Below are positions 15,121 through 23,322 of a stretch of DNA of 36,418 nucleotides, piece after piece. A program made the position numbers and the translations under genes. This stretch comes from RGIG7450 sp045577655. GTDB lineage: Bacteria > Bacillota > Clostridia > RUG12999. The notes below the pieces were generated by a model. The model was not told the origin of the DNA. It worked only from the letters and a program-made list of their open reading frames with translations, and ran no database searches. Numbering within the stretch: the first letter of the stretch is position 1; the number at the start of each line of letters is the position of its first letter. The DNA lies in the NCBI GenBank assembly GCA_045577655.1, contig JAZNIU010000006.1, positions 1 to 36,418 of the forward strand, written 5' to 3'.

Positions 15121-15147
15121 CAATAACCAAACGGAGGTGTAAGAAAG

Positions 15148-15783
15148 ATGAAAAAGGCAATTTTAGGAAAAAAGCTGGGAATGACACAGCTTTTCAATGA
15201 GGACGGCATAATGATTCCGGTAACGGTTATCGAAGCAGGTCCGTGCGTTGTTGTTCAGAAGAAAACTGTTGAAACAGACGGTTACAACGCAATTCAGGTA
15301 GGCTTTGACGACAAAGCTGAAAGAAAAATGAACAAACCTATGAAAGGTCACTTTGATAAGGCAAAAGTTGCTTACAAAAAGTATTTAAGAGAATTTAAAC
15401 TCGAAGATATTTCAGCACTTAATGCAGGAGACCTTATTAAAGCAGACATCTTTGCAGCAGGAGAAATGGTAGACGTAACAGGCACAAGCAAAGGTCACGG
15501 CTACGCAGGTACAGTAAAAAGATGGGGAACACACAGAGGTCCAATGTCCCACGGTTCCGGTTACCACAGAGGCGTAGGTTCAATGGGCGCATGTTCTGAC
15601 CCGTCAAGAGTTTACAAAGGAAAGAAACTTCCAGGTCACTACGGCAACGTTAAAAAGACAATTCAGAATCTTGCAGTTGCAAAAGTTGACGCAGAAAGAA
15701 ATCTCATCCTTGTAAAAGGCGGCGTTCCGGGCGCAAAAGGCGGACTGCTTATAATTAAGGAAGCAATTAAATCGGGTAAATAA
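15148..15783 (+). CDS. rplC: 50S ribosomal protein L3
   Basis: 211 aa. L3 nucleates 50S assembly and reaches toward the peptidyl transferase centre with a long loop. That loop is recognisable as HGSGYHRGVGSMG, preceded by the conserved GTSKGHGYAGTVKRW. The N-terminal KAILGKKLGMTQLF is diagnostic. The start ATG follows GGAGGTG at 8 nt. It is second in the operon and is followed by rplD after 31 nt. The length is normal. Confidence 0.98.
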   Translation: MKKAILGKKLGMTQLFNEDGIMIPVTVIEAGPCVVVQKKTVETDGYNAIQVGFDDKAERKMNKPMKGHFDKAKVAYKKYLREFKLEDISALNAGDLIKADIFAAGEMVDVTGTSKGHGYAGTVKRWGTHRGPMSHGSGYHRGVGSMGACSDPSRVYKGKKLPGHYGNVKKTIQNLAVAKVDAERNLILVKGGVPGAKGGLLIIKEAIKSGK

Positions 15784-15814
15784 TCTTGAATTTGACCGAA
15801 AGGAGGAATAATAA

Positions 15815-16435
15815 ATGCCTAATATAGCTGTATTAAATATGGCAGGTGAAGAAGTTGGTAAAATTAAGCTTTCTGATGCAATATTTGCAGTAGAAGTTAA
15901 CGAAGATGCACTTCACCAGGTAGTAGTCAATTATTTGGCAAATCAGAGACAGGGTACACAGAGTACAAAAACACGTACCGAGGTTAGAGGCGGCGGGAGA
16001 AAGCCGTGGAGACAGAAAGGAACAGGCCGTGCAAGACAGGGTAGCATTCGTGCTCCTCAGTGGACAGGTGGCGGCGTTGCTCTCGGCCCCAAACCCCGTG
16101 ATTACAGATACAGAATAAATAAGAAGGTTAGACTTCTTGCTATGAAATCTGCACTTTCTGCAAAAGTTGCAGCAAAGGAATTTATCGTTCTTGATGAACT
16201 TAAGATGGAGGCTATCAAAACAGCCGAAATGGCAAAAGTTCTTAAAACCTTAAATGCAGAAAAAGCACTTATCGTAACAGCAGAGAAAAACGAAAACGTG
16301 TATAAATCTGCAAGAAACATTAAAGATGTTAAAGCAACATTCGTAAATGAAATGAATGTTTATGAAATCCTTAAATACGACGTAATGGTTGTAGACAAGG
16401 CTTCAGTTGCAAAAATCGAGGAGGTGTATGCATAA
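15815..16435 (+). CDS. rplD: 50S ribosomal protein L4
   Basis: 206 aa. L4 lines the peptide exit tunnel through an extended loop; here the loop carries TRTEVRGGGRKPWRQKGTGR, the site where macrolide-resistance changes occur in other species. It appears wild type. In E. coli L4 also represses the S10 operon through its leader, which makes the leader seen here relevant. The start follows AGGAGG. The stop overlaps the rplW start by one base (TAATG). Confidence 0.98.
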   Translation: MPNIAVLNMAGEEVGKIKLSDAIFAVEVNEDALHQVVVNYLANQRQGTQSTKTRTEVRGGGRKPWRQKGTGRARQGSIRAPQWTGGGVALGPKPRDYRYRINKKVRLLAMKSALSAKVAAKEFIVLDELKMEAIKTAEMAKVLKTLNAEKALIVTAEKNENVYKSARNIKDVKATFVNEMNVYEILKYDVMVVDKASVAKIEEVYA

Positions 16436-16725
16436 TGTTGGCACATGATATCATTAAAAGACCGGTAATCACCGAAGAAAGCATGGCTCAGATGCAGGAA
16501 AGAAAGTACACCTTTGAGGTTGACAAAAAAGCAAACAAAATTCAGATTAGACAGGCTGTTGAAGAAGTTTTTGGCGTTAAAGTACAGAGCGTGAACACAA
16601 TGAACGTTCTCGGCAAGTACAAAAGAATGGGCAAAAACATGGGAAAAAGAGCCGATTGGAAAAAAGCTGTTGTAACACTTGCAGAAAACAGCAAGACAAT
16701 TGAGTTCTTTGACGGCATGGCATAA
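16435..16725 (+). CDS. rplW: 50S ribosomal protein L23
   Basis: 96 aa. L23 lies at the exit of the peptide tunnel and docks trigger factor, SRP and the translocon. DIIKRPVITEES (4-15) and YTFEVDKKANKIQIRQAVE are the family signatures, followed by the loop with YKRMGKNMGKRADWKKAVV. Start ATG at 16435 is coupled to the rplD stop, with GAGGAGGTG 7-13 nt upstream inside rplD. Ordinary length. Confidence 0.97.
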   Translation: MLAHDIIKRPVITEESMAQMQERKYTFEVDKKANKIQIRQAVEEVFGVKVQSVNTMNVLGKYKRMGKNMGKRADWKKAVVTLAENSKTIEFFDGMA

Positions 16726-16745
16726 GAATAGGGAGGGAGAAAATT

Positions 16746-17579
16746 ATGGCTATTAGAAAATTTAATCCTACCTCTCCGGCAAGAAGATTTATGACAGTTT
16801 CAACATTTGAGGAAATTACCACAAATGTTCCTGAAAAATCACTTCTTGAACCTATTAAGAAGAATGCCGGCAGAAATTCATACGGTAGAATCACAGTTCG
16901 TCACAGAGGCGGCGGTGAAAGAAGAAAATACAGAATCATCGACTTTAAAAGAGATAAGGACAATATGCCGGCTAAAGTGCTCACAATTGAGTACGATCCG
17001 AACAGAAGTGCAAACATTGCGCTTGTTCAGTATGAAGACGGCGAAAAGAGATACATTCTTGCTCCCCTCGGCTTAAAAGTTGGAATGACAGTTGAGTCGG
17101 GCGAAGGCGTTGACATCAAAACAGGTAACGCTCTTAAGATTAAGGATATTCCTCTTGGTACACTTATCCACAACATTGAACTTGTTCCGGGCAGAGGCGG
17201 TCAGCTTGTAAGAAGTGCGGGTAATGCAGCACAGCTTATGGCGAAAGAAGACAAATTCTCTCAGGTAAGACTTCCTTCCGGCGAAGTTAGAATGATTAGA
17301 ATGGATTGTAAAGCTACAATCGGTCAGGTAGGAAACATCGACCATGAAAACGTTTCAATCGGTAAAGCCGGCAGAAAACGTCACATGGGCATAAGACCTA
17401 CAGTCCGCGGTGTAGTAATGAACCCGAACGACCACCCGCACGGTGGTGGTGAAGGTAAATCACCTATCGGTCGTCCGAGCCCTGTTACTCCTTGGGGTAA
17501 ACCGGCTCTCGGTCTTAAGACCAGATCCAAGAAAAAAGCTTCTAACAAGTACATTGTAAAATCTAGAAAAGATAAGTAA
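16746..17579 (+). CDS. rplB: 50S ribosomal protein L2
   Basis: 277 aa. L2 is a primary 23S rRNA binder near the peptidyl transferase centre. The catalytic-region loop NPNDHPHGGGEGKSPIGRP contains the conserved histidine. The N-terminal tail RKFNPTSPARRFMTV and the basic C-terminus are typical. It starts 20 nt after rplW behind GGGAGGGAG and is followed by rpsS after 15 nt. No anomaly. Confidence 0.98.
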   Translation: MAIRKFNPTSPARRFMTVSTFEEITTNVPEKSLLEPIKKNAGRNSYGRITVRHRGGGERRKYRIIDFKRDKDNMPAKVLTIEYDPNRSANIALVQYEDGEKRYILAPLGLKVGMTVESGEGVDIKTGNALKIKDIPLGTLIHNIELVPGRGGQLVRSAGNAAQLMAKEDKFSQVRLPSGEVRMIRMDCKATIGQVGNIDHENVSIGKAGRKRHMGIRPTVRGVVMNPNDHPHGGGEGKSPIGRPSPVTPWGKPALGLKTRSKKKASNKYIVKSRKDK

Positions 17580-17594
17580 TAAGGAGGAAGGATA

Positions 17595-17870
17595 ATGAGC
17601 AGATCACTTAAAAAAGGCCCTTTTGTCCATGAAAAACTCCTTAAAAGAGTTATTGAACTTAATGAGTCAGGTAAAAAGACTGTTTTGAAAACATGGTCAA
17701 GAGCATCTACCATATTCCCTGAAATGGTAGGACATACAATAGCAGTACATGATGGCCGCAAACATGTTCCGGTGTATATCACAGAAGATATGGTAGGACA
17801 CAAACTTGGTGAATTTGCACCAACAAGAACATACAAAGGTCATTCAGGATCAAAAACAGCAGTAAAATAA
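17595..17870 (+). CDS. rpsS: 30S ribosomal protein S19
   Basis: 91 aa. S19 is in the 30S head, pairs with S13 and contacts the A-site tRNA region and the B1 bridges. The signature blocks SRSLKKGPFV (2-11), SRASTIFPEMVGHTIAVHDG and LGEFAPTRTYKGHSG are present. Start ATG follows AAGGAGGAAGG. The rplV gene begins 38 nt later. Length and sequence are ordinary for Firmicutes. Confidence 0.98.
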   Translation: MSRSLKKGPFVHEKLLKRVIELNESGKKTVLKTWSRASTIFPEMVGHTIAVHDGRKHVPVYITEDMVGHKLGEFAPTRTYKGHSGSKTAVK

Positions 17871-17908
17871 GAAGGAAACTTTGTTTCTTACGAAAGGAGG
17901 AGCGAGGT

Positions 17909-18244
17909 ATGGAAGCACGCGCAACACTTAGGTATGCCCGTATTTCACCACGCAAGGTAAAAATAGTAAATGACCTGATAAGAAACAAGCCGGTAGGGGT
18001 AGCAATCGGTATTCTCCGTAACACTCCCAAGGCTGCTTCAGAGTTATTGCTAAAACTTTTAAATTCAGCAATTGCAAACGCAGAAAACAACCACGACATG
18101 AAGGTTGACAGCTTGTATATTGCAGAGATATATGCAAATCCCGGCCCGATTCTCAAGAGAATTATGCCAAGAGCTCAGGGAAGAGCATTCAGAATCAACA
18201 AACGCACAAGTCATATAACAATCGTATTGAAAGAAAAAGAATAA
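17909..18244 (+). CDS. rplV: 50S ribosomal protein L22
   Basis: 111 aa. L22 runs along the exit tunnel with a beta-hairpin that, with L4, forms the tunnel constriction. The hairpin region PILKRIMPRAQGRAFRINKR is intact, with no deletion of the kind linked to macrolide resistance. ARATLRYARISPRKVKIV (3-20) is the family start. ATG follows AAAGGAGGAG. Next gene rpsC is 16 nt away. Confidence 0.98.
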   Translation: MEARATLRYARISPRKVKIVNDLIRNKPVGVAIGILRNTPKAASELLLKLLNSAIANAENNHDMKVDSLYIAEIYANPGPILKRIMPRAQGRAFRINKRTSHITIVLKEKE

Positions 18245-18260
18245 AGGAGGTGCACACGAT

Positions 18261-18923
18261 TTGGGTCAGAAAGTACATCCACACGGACTTAGAGTAGGTA
18301 TAATCAAAGATTGGGATTCAAAATGGTTCGCAAGCAAACGCGATTTTGGAAACAATCTGGTTGAAGACAATAAAATAAGAGTTTTTCTTAAGAAAAAACT
18401 TTTCCAGTCTGGCGTTGCAAAACTGGAAATTGAACGTAAAGTTGGCAAAGTGTTTATAACAATCCACACAGCAAAACCCGGTATTGTTATAGGCCGTGGC
18501 GGTGCGGAAATTGAAAAACTCAGAAAAGAAATAATTGATATGATAGGCAAGGATGTTGCTATTAACATCGTAGAGGTTAAAAGCCCCGATCTTAATGCAC
18601 AACTCGTTGCTGAAAACGTTGCGGCTCAGCTTGAAAAGAGAATCTCCTTCAGAAGAGCTATGAAATCAGTTATGGGCAGAGCAATGAAACTTGGTGCTAA
18701 AGGTATCAAAACAACTGTATCAGGTCGTCTCGGCGGTGCAGAAATTGCTCGTAGCGAACATTATCATGAGGGAACTATTCCTTTGCAGACCTTAAGAGCA
18801 GACATAGACTACGGTTTTTATGAAGCAGACACAACCTATGGTAAAATAGGTGTAAAGGTTTGGATTTATAAAGGTGAAGTTCTTCCCCAGAGCAAGAATG
18901 CAGCGAAAGGAGGAACAAAATAA
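18261..18923 (+). CDS. rpsC: 30S ribosomal protein S3
   Basis: 220 aa, start TTG 18261 behind AAAGGAGGTG. S3 guards the mRNA entry channel and helps unwind mRNA. The N-terminal KVHPHGLRVGIIKDWDS is diagnostic. The KH type 2 domain has the GxxG loop VIGRGGAEIEKLR; the C-terminal domain has GRLGGAEIARSE. The stop overlaps the rplP start by one base (TAATG), implying coupled translation. The usual start for S3 is MGQK, in agreement with the TTG choice. Confidence 0.98.
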   Translation: MGQKVHPHGLRVGIIKDWDSKWFASKRDFGNNLVEDNKIRVFLKKKLFQSGVAKLEIERKVGKVFITIHTAKPGIVIGRGGAEIEKLRKEIIDMIGKDVAINIVEVKSPDLNAQLVAENVAAQLEKRISFRRAMKSVMGRAMKLGAKGIKTTVSGRLGGAEIARSEHYHEGTIPLQTLRADIDYGFYEADTTYGKIGVKVWIYKGEVLPQSKNAAKGGTK

Positions 18924-19357
18924 TGTTAATGCCTAAAAGAGTTAAATATCGTAGAGTGCACAGAGGCCGTATGAAAGGTAAAGCACTTCGCGGAAATAAA
19001 GTAGTTTACGGTGATTTTGGTATTCAGGCTTTAGAGCCGGGCTGGATCACCAGTAATCAGATAGAGGCTGCCCGTATCGCAATGACAAGATACATCAAAA
19101 GAGGCGGTCAGGTTTGGATTAAAATATTCCCGGACAAACCGGTAACAGAAAAACCAGCTGAAACTCGTATGGGTAGCGGTAAAGGCTCACCTGAATACTG
19201 GGTAGCAGTAGTAAAACCGGGCAGAATATTGTTTGAAGTTGCAGGCGTTAGCGAGGAAGTAGCAAGAGCTGCTATGTCCCGTGCTATACACAAACTTCCT
19301 ATAAAATGTAAATTTGTTGTCCGCGAAAACGAGGAAACGGAGGGTGACAAAGAATGA
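18923..19357 (+). CDS. rplP: 50S ribosomal protein L16
   Basis: 144 aa. L16 organises the A-site tRNA elbow region of the 50S subunit. MLMPKRVKYRRVHRGRMKG (1-19) is the family N-terminus. The later block PVTEKPAETRMGSGKGSPEYW carries the conserved arginine that other bacteria hydroxylate. Start ATG 18923 is preceded by AAAGGAGG in the rpsC tail; a second ATG two codons on is less likely by family comparison. The stop overlaps the rpmC start by four bases (ATGA). Confidence 0.98.
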   Translation: MLMPKRVKYRRVHRGRMKGKALRGNKVVYGDFGIQALEPGWITSNQIEAARIAMTRYIKRGGQVWIKIFPDKPVTEKPAETRMGSGKGSPEYWVAVVKPGRILFEVAGVSEEVARAAMSRAIHKLPIKCKFVVRENEETEGDKE

Positions 19358-19554
19358 AAACTGAAAAACTTCGTGATTTAACAGTTGAAGAGTTGGAAGT
19401 TAAACTTAAAGATTTAAAAGAAGAACTTTTCAATTTAAGATTTCAACATGCCACCAACCAGTTGGATAATCCCATGAAAATGGTTGAGGTAAAAAGAACA
19501 ATTGCCAGGGTTAAAACCGTCCTCCGTGAAGCTGAGCTTAAAGCTTCAGTTTAA
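19354..19554 (+). CDS. rpmC: 50S ribosomal protein L29
   Basis: 66 aa, a two-helix coiled protein near the tunnel exit that contacts L23. LRDLTVEELEVKLKDLKEEL (6-25) and FNLRFQHATNQLDNP are the classic pattern. The overlap ATGA with rplP suggests translational coupling; its ribosome binding site (GGAGGGTG) lies inside rplP. It is followed by rpsQ after 34 nt. No unusual feature. Confidence 0.97.
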   Translation: MKTEKLRDLTVEELEVKLKDLKEELFNLRFQHATNQLDNPMKMVEVKRTIARVKTVLREAELKASV

Positions 19555-19588
19555 CGGACGGTATTAAGGGAAAGGAGGACTGTAGGCT

Positions 19589-19843
19589 GTGGAACGTAAT
19601 TACAGAAAAACAAAAATAGGCACGGTTGTCAGTGATAAAATGGACAAAACAATAGTTGTTGCAATAGCAGACAACGTAAAACATCCCTTATACGGCAAGA
19701 TTGTAAAAAGAACTTATAAGCTTAAAGCTCATGATGAAAATAATACTTGCGGAATAGGCGATAGAGTAAAAGTTATGGAAACAAGACCTCTTTCTAAAGA
19801 CAAAAGATGGAGACTTGTTGAAATTGTAGAAAAGGCACAATAA
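19589..19843 (+). CDS. rpsQ: 30S ribosomal protein S17
   Basis: 84 aa OB-fold protein binding helices 7 and 11 of 16S rRNA early in assembly. RKTKIGTVVSDKMDKTIVV and VKVMETRPLSKDKRWRLVEI are the conserved blocks. The start is GTG 19589 after AAAGGAGG; no ATG is available near the expected position. It lies between rpmC and rplN at the junction of the S10 and spc parts, and no promoter was seen at that junction. Confidence 0.97.
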   Translation: MERNYRKTKIGTVVSDKMDKTIVVAIADNVKHPLYGKIVKRTYKLKAHDENNTCGIGDRVKVMETRPLSKDKRWRLVEIVEKAQ

Positions 19844-19873
19844 TTTGATCTAAAAGGAAGGAGTGAACCTACC

Positions 19874-20242
19874 GTGATTCAACAGCAAACACTTCTTAAA
19901 GTTGCGGACAATACAGGTGCAAAAGAACTTATGTGCATCAGAGTACTTGGCGGCAGCGGAAGAAAATATGCGAATATCGGCGACGTTGTAATCGCTTCTG
20001 TTAAGAAAAGCACACCGGGCGGAACGGCAAAAAAAGGCGACGTTGTCAAAGCTGTTATAGTTCGTTCGGTAAAAGGAGCACGTCGTGCTGACGGTTCATA
20101 TATAAGATTTGATGAAAATGCTGCGGTTTTAATCAGAGATGACAAAAACCCCAGAGGTACCCGTATTTTCGGGCCAGTAGCAAGAGAGCTCAGAGACAAA
20201 GAGTATATGAAGATACTCTCCCTCGCTCCTGAAGTACTGTAA
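19874..20242 (+). CDS. rplN: 50S ribosomal protein L14
   Basis: 122 aa, the first gene of the classical spc group. L14 forms intersubunit bridge B8 with 16S rRNA. MIQQQTLLKVADNTGAKELM is diagnostic, as is the C-terminal FGPVARELRDKEYMKILSLA. The start is GTG 19874 with AAGGAAGGAG upstream. It follows rpsQ by 30 nt without a terminator, so the S10 and spc groups are one transcript here. Confidence 0.98.
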   Translation: MIQQQTLLKVADNTGAKELMCIRVLGGSGRKYANIGDVVIASVKKSTPGGTAKKGDVVKAVIVRSVKGARRADGSYIRFDENAAVLIRDDKNPRGTRIFGPVARELRDKEYMKILSLAPEVL

Positions 20243-20259
20243 GAAAGGGAGGCGGACTT

Positions 20260-20580
20260 ATGAGTAAATTTCATTTAAAAGCCGGCGACACAGTAGAAGT
20301 TATCACCGGTAAAGATAAAGGTAAAAAAGGAAAAGTACTTTCCGTTGACCCACAGAGCGGCAAAATCATCGTAGAAAAGGTTAATGTGGCAATCCGTCAC
20401 ACAAAACCGCGCCGTCAGGGAGAAACAGGCGGAAGAATAGAAAAAGAATCCCCTATATACGGTTCTAAAGTAATGCGCGTTTGCCCTAAATGCGGCAAAG
20501 CAACACGTATCGGCAGAAAGGTGCTGGAAAACGGCGTAATTTCAAGATACTGCAAGAACTGTCTGGAGATTATCGACTAA
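20260..20580 (+). CDS. rplX: 50S ribosomal protein L24
   Basis: 106 aa. L24 starts 50S assembly at the 5' end of 23S rRNA. The KOW motif is at about 6-35 (GDTVEVITGKDKGKKGKV). The C-terminal part holds two CxxC pairs, Cys75/78 and Cys98/101, a zinc-ribbon-like form seen in many Firmicutes L24 proteins. Start ATG follows AAAGGGAGG. It lies 17 nt after rplN. Confidence 0.98.
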   Translation: MSKFHLKAGDTVEVITGKDKGKKGKVLSVDPQSGKIIVEKVNVAIRHTKPRRQGETGGRIEKESPIYGSKVMRVCPKCGKATRIGRKVLENGVISRYCKNCLEIID

Positions 20581-20607
20581 AAATACCGTTGAAAGGAGGA
20601 TTATAGC

Positions 20608-21150
20608 ATGGGCAGACTTAAGGATAAATATTTAAGTGAAATTGCACCGGCGCTTATGACCAAATATGGTTACAAAAGTGCTATGCAGATACCTAAGCTT
20701 GAAAAAGTAGTTATAAATATAGGCATGGGAGAAGCTAAGGAAAACCCGAAAGCAATAGATGCAGCGGCAGCAGATCTTGCAGCTATTACAGGTCAGAAAC
20801 CTGTTATAACAAAAGCAAAACATTCTGTTGCAAACTTTAAGCTCAGAGAAGGTATGAACATCGGTCTTAAAGTAACACTCAGAGCAGACCGTATGTACGA
20901 ATTCATCGACAGACTCTTTTCTGTAGCATTGCCTCGAGTAAGAGACTTTCGTGGAATTAACCCCAATTCTTTTGACGGCAGAGGAAACTATGCACTCGGC
21001 ATCAAAGAACAGCTTATATTCCCTGAAATAGAATATGATAAAATCGACAAAATCAGAGGCATGGATATCATCATGGTAACCACTGCTAAAACAGACGAGG
21101 AGGCTCGTGAGCTTTTAAGCTTAATGGGTGCTCCGTTCGCACAGAACTGA
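20608..21150 (+). CDS. rplE: 50S ribosomal protein L5
   Basis: 180 aa. L5 binds 5S rRNA and the P-site tRNA elbow. Conserved parts: LEKVVINIGMGEA, the block TGQKPVITKAKHSVANFKLR, and the C-terminal RGMDIIMVTTAKTDEEAREL. Start ATG follows AAAGGAGG. In E. coli S8 represses the spc operon by binding at the rplE start; no such site was evident here by eye. Ordinary length. Confidence 0.98.
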   Translation: MGRLKDKYLSEIAPALMTKYGYKSAMQIPKLEKVVINIGMGEAKENPKAIDAAAADLAAITGQKPVITKAKHSVANFKLREGMNIGLKVTLRADRMYEFIDRLFSVALPRVRDFRGINPNSFDGRGNYALGIKEQLIFPEIEYDKIDKIRGMDIIMVTTAKTDEEARELLSLMGAPFAQN

Positions 21151-21166
21151 GAGGGGGATAAGAAAA

Positions 21167-21352
21167 ATGGCTAAAAAAGCTATGGTGTTAAAACAACAGA
21201 AAACACCTAAATTCAGCACAAGATATTACAACAGATGTAAAATATGCGGAAGACCCCACGCTTATCTCAGAAAATTCGGTATTTGTCGTATTTGCTTCAG
21301 AGAATTAGCATACAAGGGTCAGATTCCAGGTGTTAAAAAAGCAAGCTGGTAA
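21167..21352 (+). CDS. rpsN: 30S ribosomal protein S14, zinc-binding (type Z)
   Basis: 61 aa short, zinc-carrying form of S14. The ligands are Cys24, Cys27, Cys40 and Cys43 (CKICGR and CRICF). The start ATG 21167 follows GAGGGGG; reading further upstream would run into rplE. A zinc-free long paralogue, often made under zinc shortage in Firmicutes, is not in this window. It lies 16 nt after rplE and 31 nt before rpsH. Confidence 0.97.
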   Translation: MAKKAMVLKQQKTPKFSTRYYNRCKICGRPHAYLRKFGICRICFRELAYKGQIPGVKKASW

Positions 21353-21383
21353 AATCTTTACCACACGGAAGGAGGTAAACTAA

Positions 21384-21782
21384 ATGCATATAACGGATCC
21401 TATCGCAGATATGCTTACCAGAATCAGAAACGCTGCTTCTGCAAAGCATGACAGTGTAGATGTTCCCGCATCAAAAGAAAAGAAAGCAATCGCAGAAATT
21501 CTTTGTGCGGAAGGTTATATAAAAAGTTATCAGTTAATCGAAGATAACAAACAGGGAATTATCAGAATCACATTAAAATATGGCGCTGGTAAATCCAAAA
21601 CAATTTCCGGTATCAAAAGGGTTAGTAAACCCGGACTCAGAATTTATGCAGGAAAAGATGAGCTTCCCAAGGTTATAAGAGGTCTTGGTATAGCAATAAT
21701 CTCTACATCCAAAGGCATAATGACCGACAAAGAGGCAAGAGCTGCCGGAGTTGGCGGAGAAGTATTAGCATACGTTTGGTAA
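21384..21782 (+). CDS. rpsH: 30S ribosomal protein S8
   Basis: 132 aa central-domain 16S rRNA binder. The N-terminal TDPIADMLTRIRNA (4-17) and the C-terminal STSKGIMTDKEARAAGVGGE are family hallmarks. Start ATG follows GGAAGGAGGT. A 76-nt gap after it contains a small hairpin (GTGC at 21816, GCAC at 21825) enclosed by GGGG and CCCC, just before rplF. Confidence 0.98.
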   Translation: MHITDPIADMLTRIRNAASAKHDSVDVPASKEKKAIAEILCAEGYIKSYQLIEDNKQGIIRITLKYGAGKSKTISGIKRVSKPGLRIYAGKDELPKVIRGLGIAIISTSKGIMTDKEARAAGVGGEVLAYVW

Positions 21783-21858
21783 TAAAACAACATAAACGAA
21801 TTTGGGGGAAACGTGGTGCAAAAAGCACGCACTCAATCACCCCGCGGAGGTGAAAAAA

Positions 21859-22407
21859 TTGTCACGTATAGGCAGAATGCCGATTTCAGTTCCCGCAGGA
21901 GTTGAAGTTAAAATCGGCGCAGAAAATGTAGTAACTGTAAAGGGACCGAAAGGTACACTTACAAAAGCATTACATCCTGAAATGATAATTGAACTTAAGG
22001 ATGGAGTTTTGACGGTTTCAAGACCCTCAGAAGAAAAAATGCACAAATCGCTCCACGGACTTACAAGAACACTTTTAAACAACATGGTTGAAGGTGTTAC
22101 AAACGGTTTCTCAAAAGAACTTGAAGTAAACGGTGTAGGTTACAGAGCACAGAAACAGGGCAACAAAGTAGTTCTTAACCTTGGTTTCTCACATCCTGTT
22201 GAGATGGAGGAAGAAGAAGGAATAACAATTGATGTTCCCAATCCAAACAAAATCATCGTAAATGGAATTGATAAACAGCGAGTAGGCCAGGTTGCGGCTG
22301 TAATCAGAGAGCAGAGACCGCCTGAACCGTATAAAGGTAAAGGTATTAAATATGCTACTGAACATATCAGACGCAAAGAAGGCAAGGCCGGCAAAGCTAA
22401 GAAATAA
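21859..22407 (+). CDS. rplF: 50S ribosomal protein L6
   Basis: 182 aa, two similar domains, placed at the GTPase-associated region near L7/L12. SRIGRMPISVPAGVEV (2-17) is the usual start. The start codon is TTG 21859, 6 nt after GGAGGTG; an in-frame extension upstream of that site gives a non-homologous N-terminus. The C-terminal RPPEPYKGKGIKYATEHIRR is typical. The upstream 76-nt gap is hairpin-forming. Confidence 0.97.
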   Translation: MSRIGRMPISVPAGVEVKIGAENVVTVKGPKGTLTKALHPEMIIELKDGVLTVSRPSEEKMHKSLHGLTRTLLNNMVEGVTNGFSKELEVNGVGYRAQKQGNKVVLNLGFSHPVEMEEEEGITIDVPNPNKIIVNGIDKQRVGQVAAVIREQRPPEPYKGKGIKYATEHIRRKEGKAGKAKK

Positions 22408-22425
22408 TGAAAGGAGAGCAGTATA

Positions 22426-22785
22426 ATGATTAACAAACCGGTAAGCAATGTTGCAAGACTCAGACGTCATAAACGTGTTCGTAAAAACATCAGCGGTACC
22501 GCAGCATGTCCAAGACTTTGCGTATTCCGCAGTGCAAAACACATTTATGCACAGATTATAGATGACGTAGCCGGAAAAACCCTTATAGCAGCCTCCTCTC
22601 TTGAAGGAAGCTTTGAAGGTAACGGTGGTAACAAAGAGGCAGCAAACAAAGTAGGTAAAATGATAGCTGAAAAGGCAATAGCAGCAGGTATTAAACAGGT
22701 TGTTTTTGACCGTGGCGGTTACATTTATCACGGACGTGTAGCAAGTCTCGCAGATGGTGCGCGTGAAGGCGGCCTTGAATTCTAA
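22426..22785 (+). CDS. rplR: 50S ribosomal protein L18
   Basis: 119 aa. L18 binds 5S rRNA together with L5 and L25. RLRRHKRVRKNISGTAACPR and the C-terminal FDRGGYIYHGRVASLADGAR are diagnostic. The basic N-terminal tail is complete. Start ATG follows AAAGGAGAG. It is 19 nt before rpsE. No irregularity. Confidence 0.98.
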   Translation: MINKPVSNVARLRRHKRVRKNISGTAACPRLCVFRSAKHIYAQIIDDVAGKTLIAASSLEGSFEGNGGNKEAANKVGKMIAEKAIAAGIKQVVFDRGGYIYHGRVASLADGAREGGLEF

Positions 22786-22804
22786 TAAGAAGGAGGGGGA
22801 CACT

Positions 22805-23308
22805 ATGCAGGAAAATTTACAGAAAAATGGCTCAGAACTGCAGGAAAAAGTAGTTGATATAAGAAGAGTTGCTAAAGTTGTTAAAGGTGGTAGAACTTTT
22901 CGTTTCAGCGCACTTGTAGTAGTTGGTGACGAAAACGGTCACGTAGGTTACGGCAACGGTAAAGCTGCCGAAATTCCTGAAGCAGTTAGAAAAGCTATTG
23001 AAGATGCTAAGAAAAATATGGTAACAGTTCCGATGCTCGGAACAACAATTCCTCATGAAACAATCGGTAAATCCGGCGCAGGCGAAGTTCTCTTAAAACC
23101 AGCTGGCCCCGGTACCGGAGTTATTGCAGGAGGAGCTGTTCGTGCAGTTGTTGAACTTGCAGGAATAAAAGATATCAGAACAAAGTGCTTACGCTCAAAC
23201 AATCCCCGCAACGTTATAAGTGCTACAATTGAGGGATTGGCTGGCTTGAACAGCGCTGCAGGAATTGCTGAAAGACGCAGCAAAACCGTGCAGGAAGTTT
23301 TAGGTTAA
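22805..23308 (+). CDS. rpsE: 30S ribosomal protein S5
   Basis: 167 aa. S5 has a double-stranded-RNA-binding N-terminal domain (VDIRRVAKVVKGGRTFRFSA) and a C-terminal alpha/beta domain, and takes part in mRNA entry and decoding accuracy. GYGNGKAAEIPEAVRKAIED is conserved. The spectinomycin-binding loop region near VVKGGR looks normal. Start ATG 22805 follows AAGGAGGGGG; a longer frame begins in rplR and is rejected. Confidence 0.97.
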   Translation: MQENLQKNGSELQEKVVDIRRVAKVVKGGRTFRFSALVVVGDENGHVGYGNGKAAEIPEAVRKAIEDAKKNMVTVPMLGTTIPHETIGKSGAGEVLLKPAGPGTGVIAGGAVRAVVELAGIKDIRTKCLRSNNPRNVISATIEGLAGLNSAAGIAERRSKTVQEVLG

Positions 23309-23322
23309 GGAGGGGCTGAAAA

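Noticed and set aside
22189..22803. 204-codon minus-strand frame opposite rplF/rplR
   Set aside because: It is the shadow of two strongly recognised ribosomal genes; Phe/Cys/Tyr-rich composition and no start signal.
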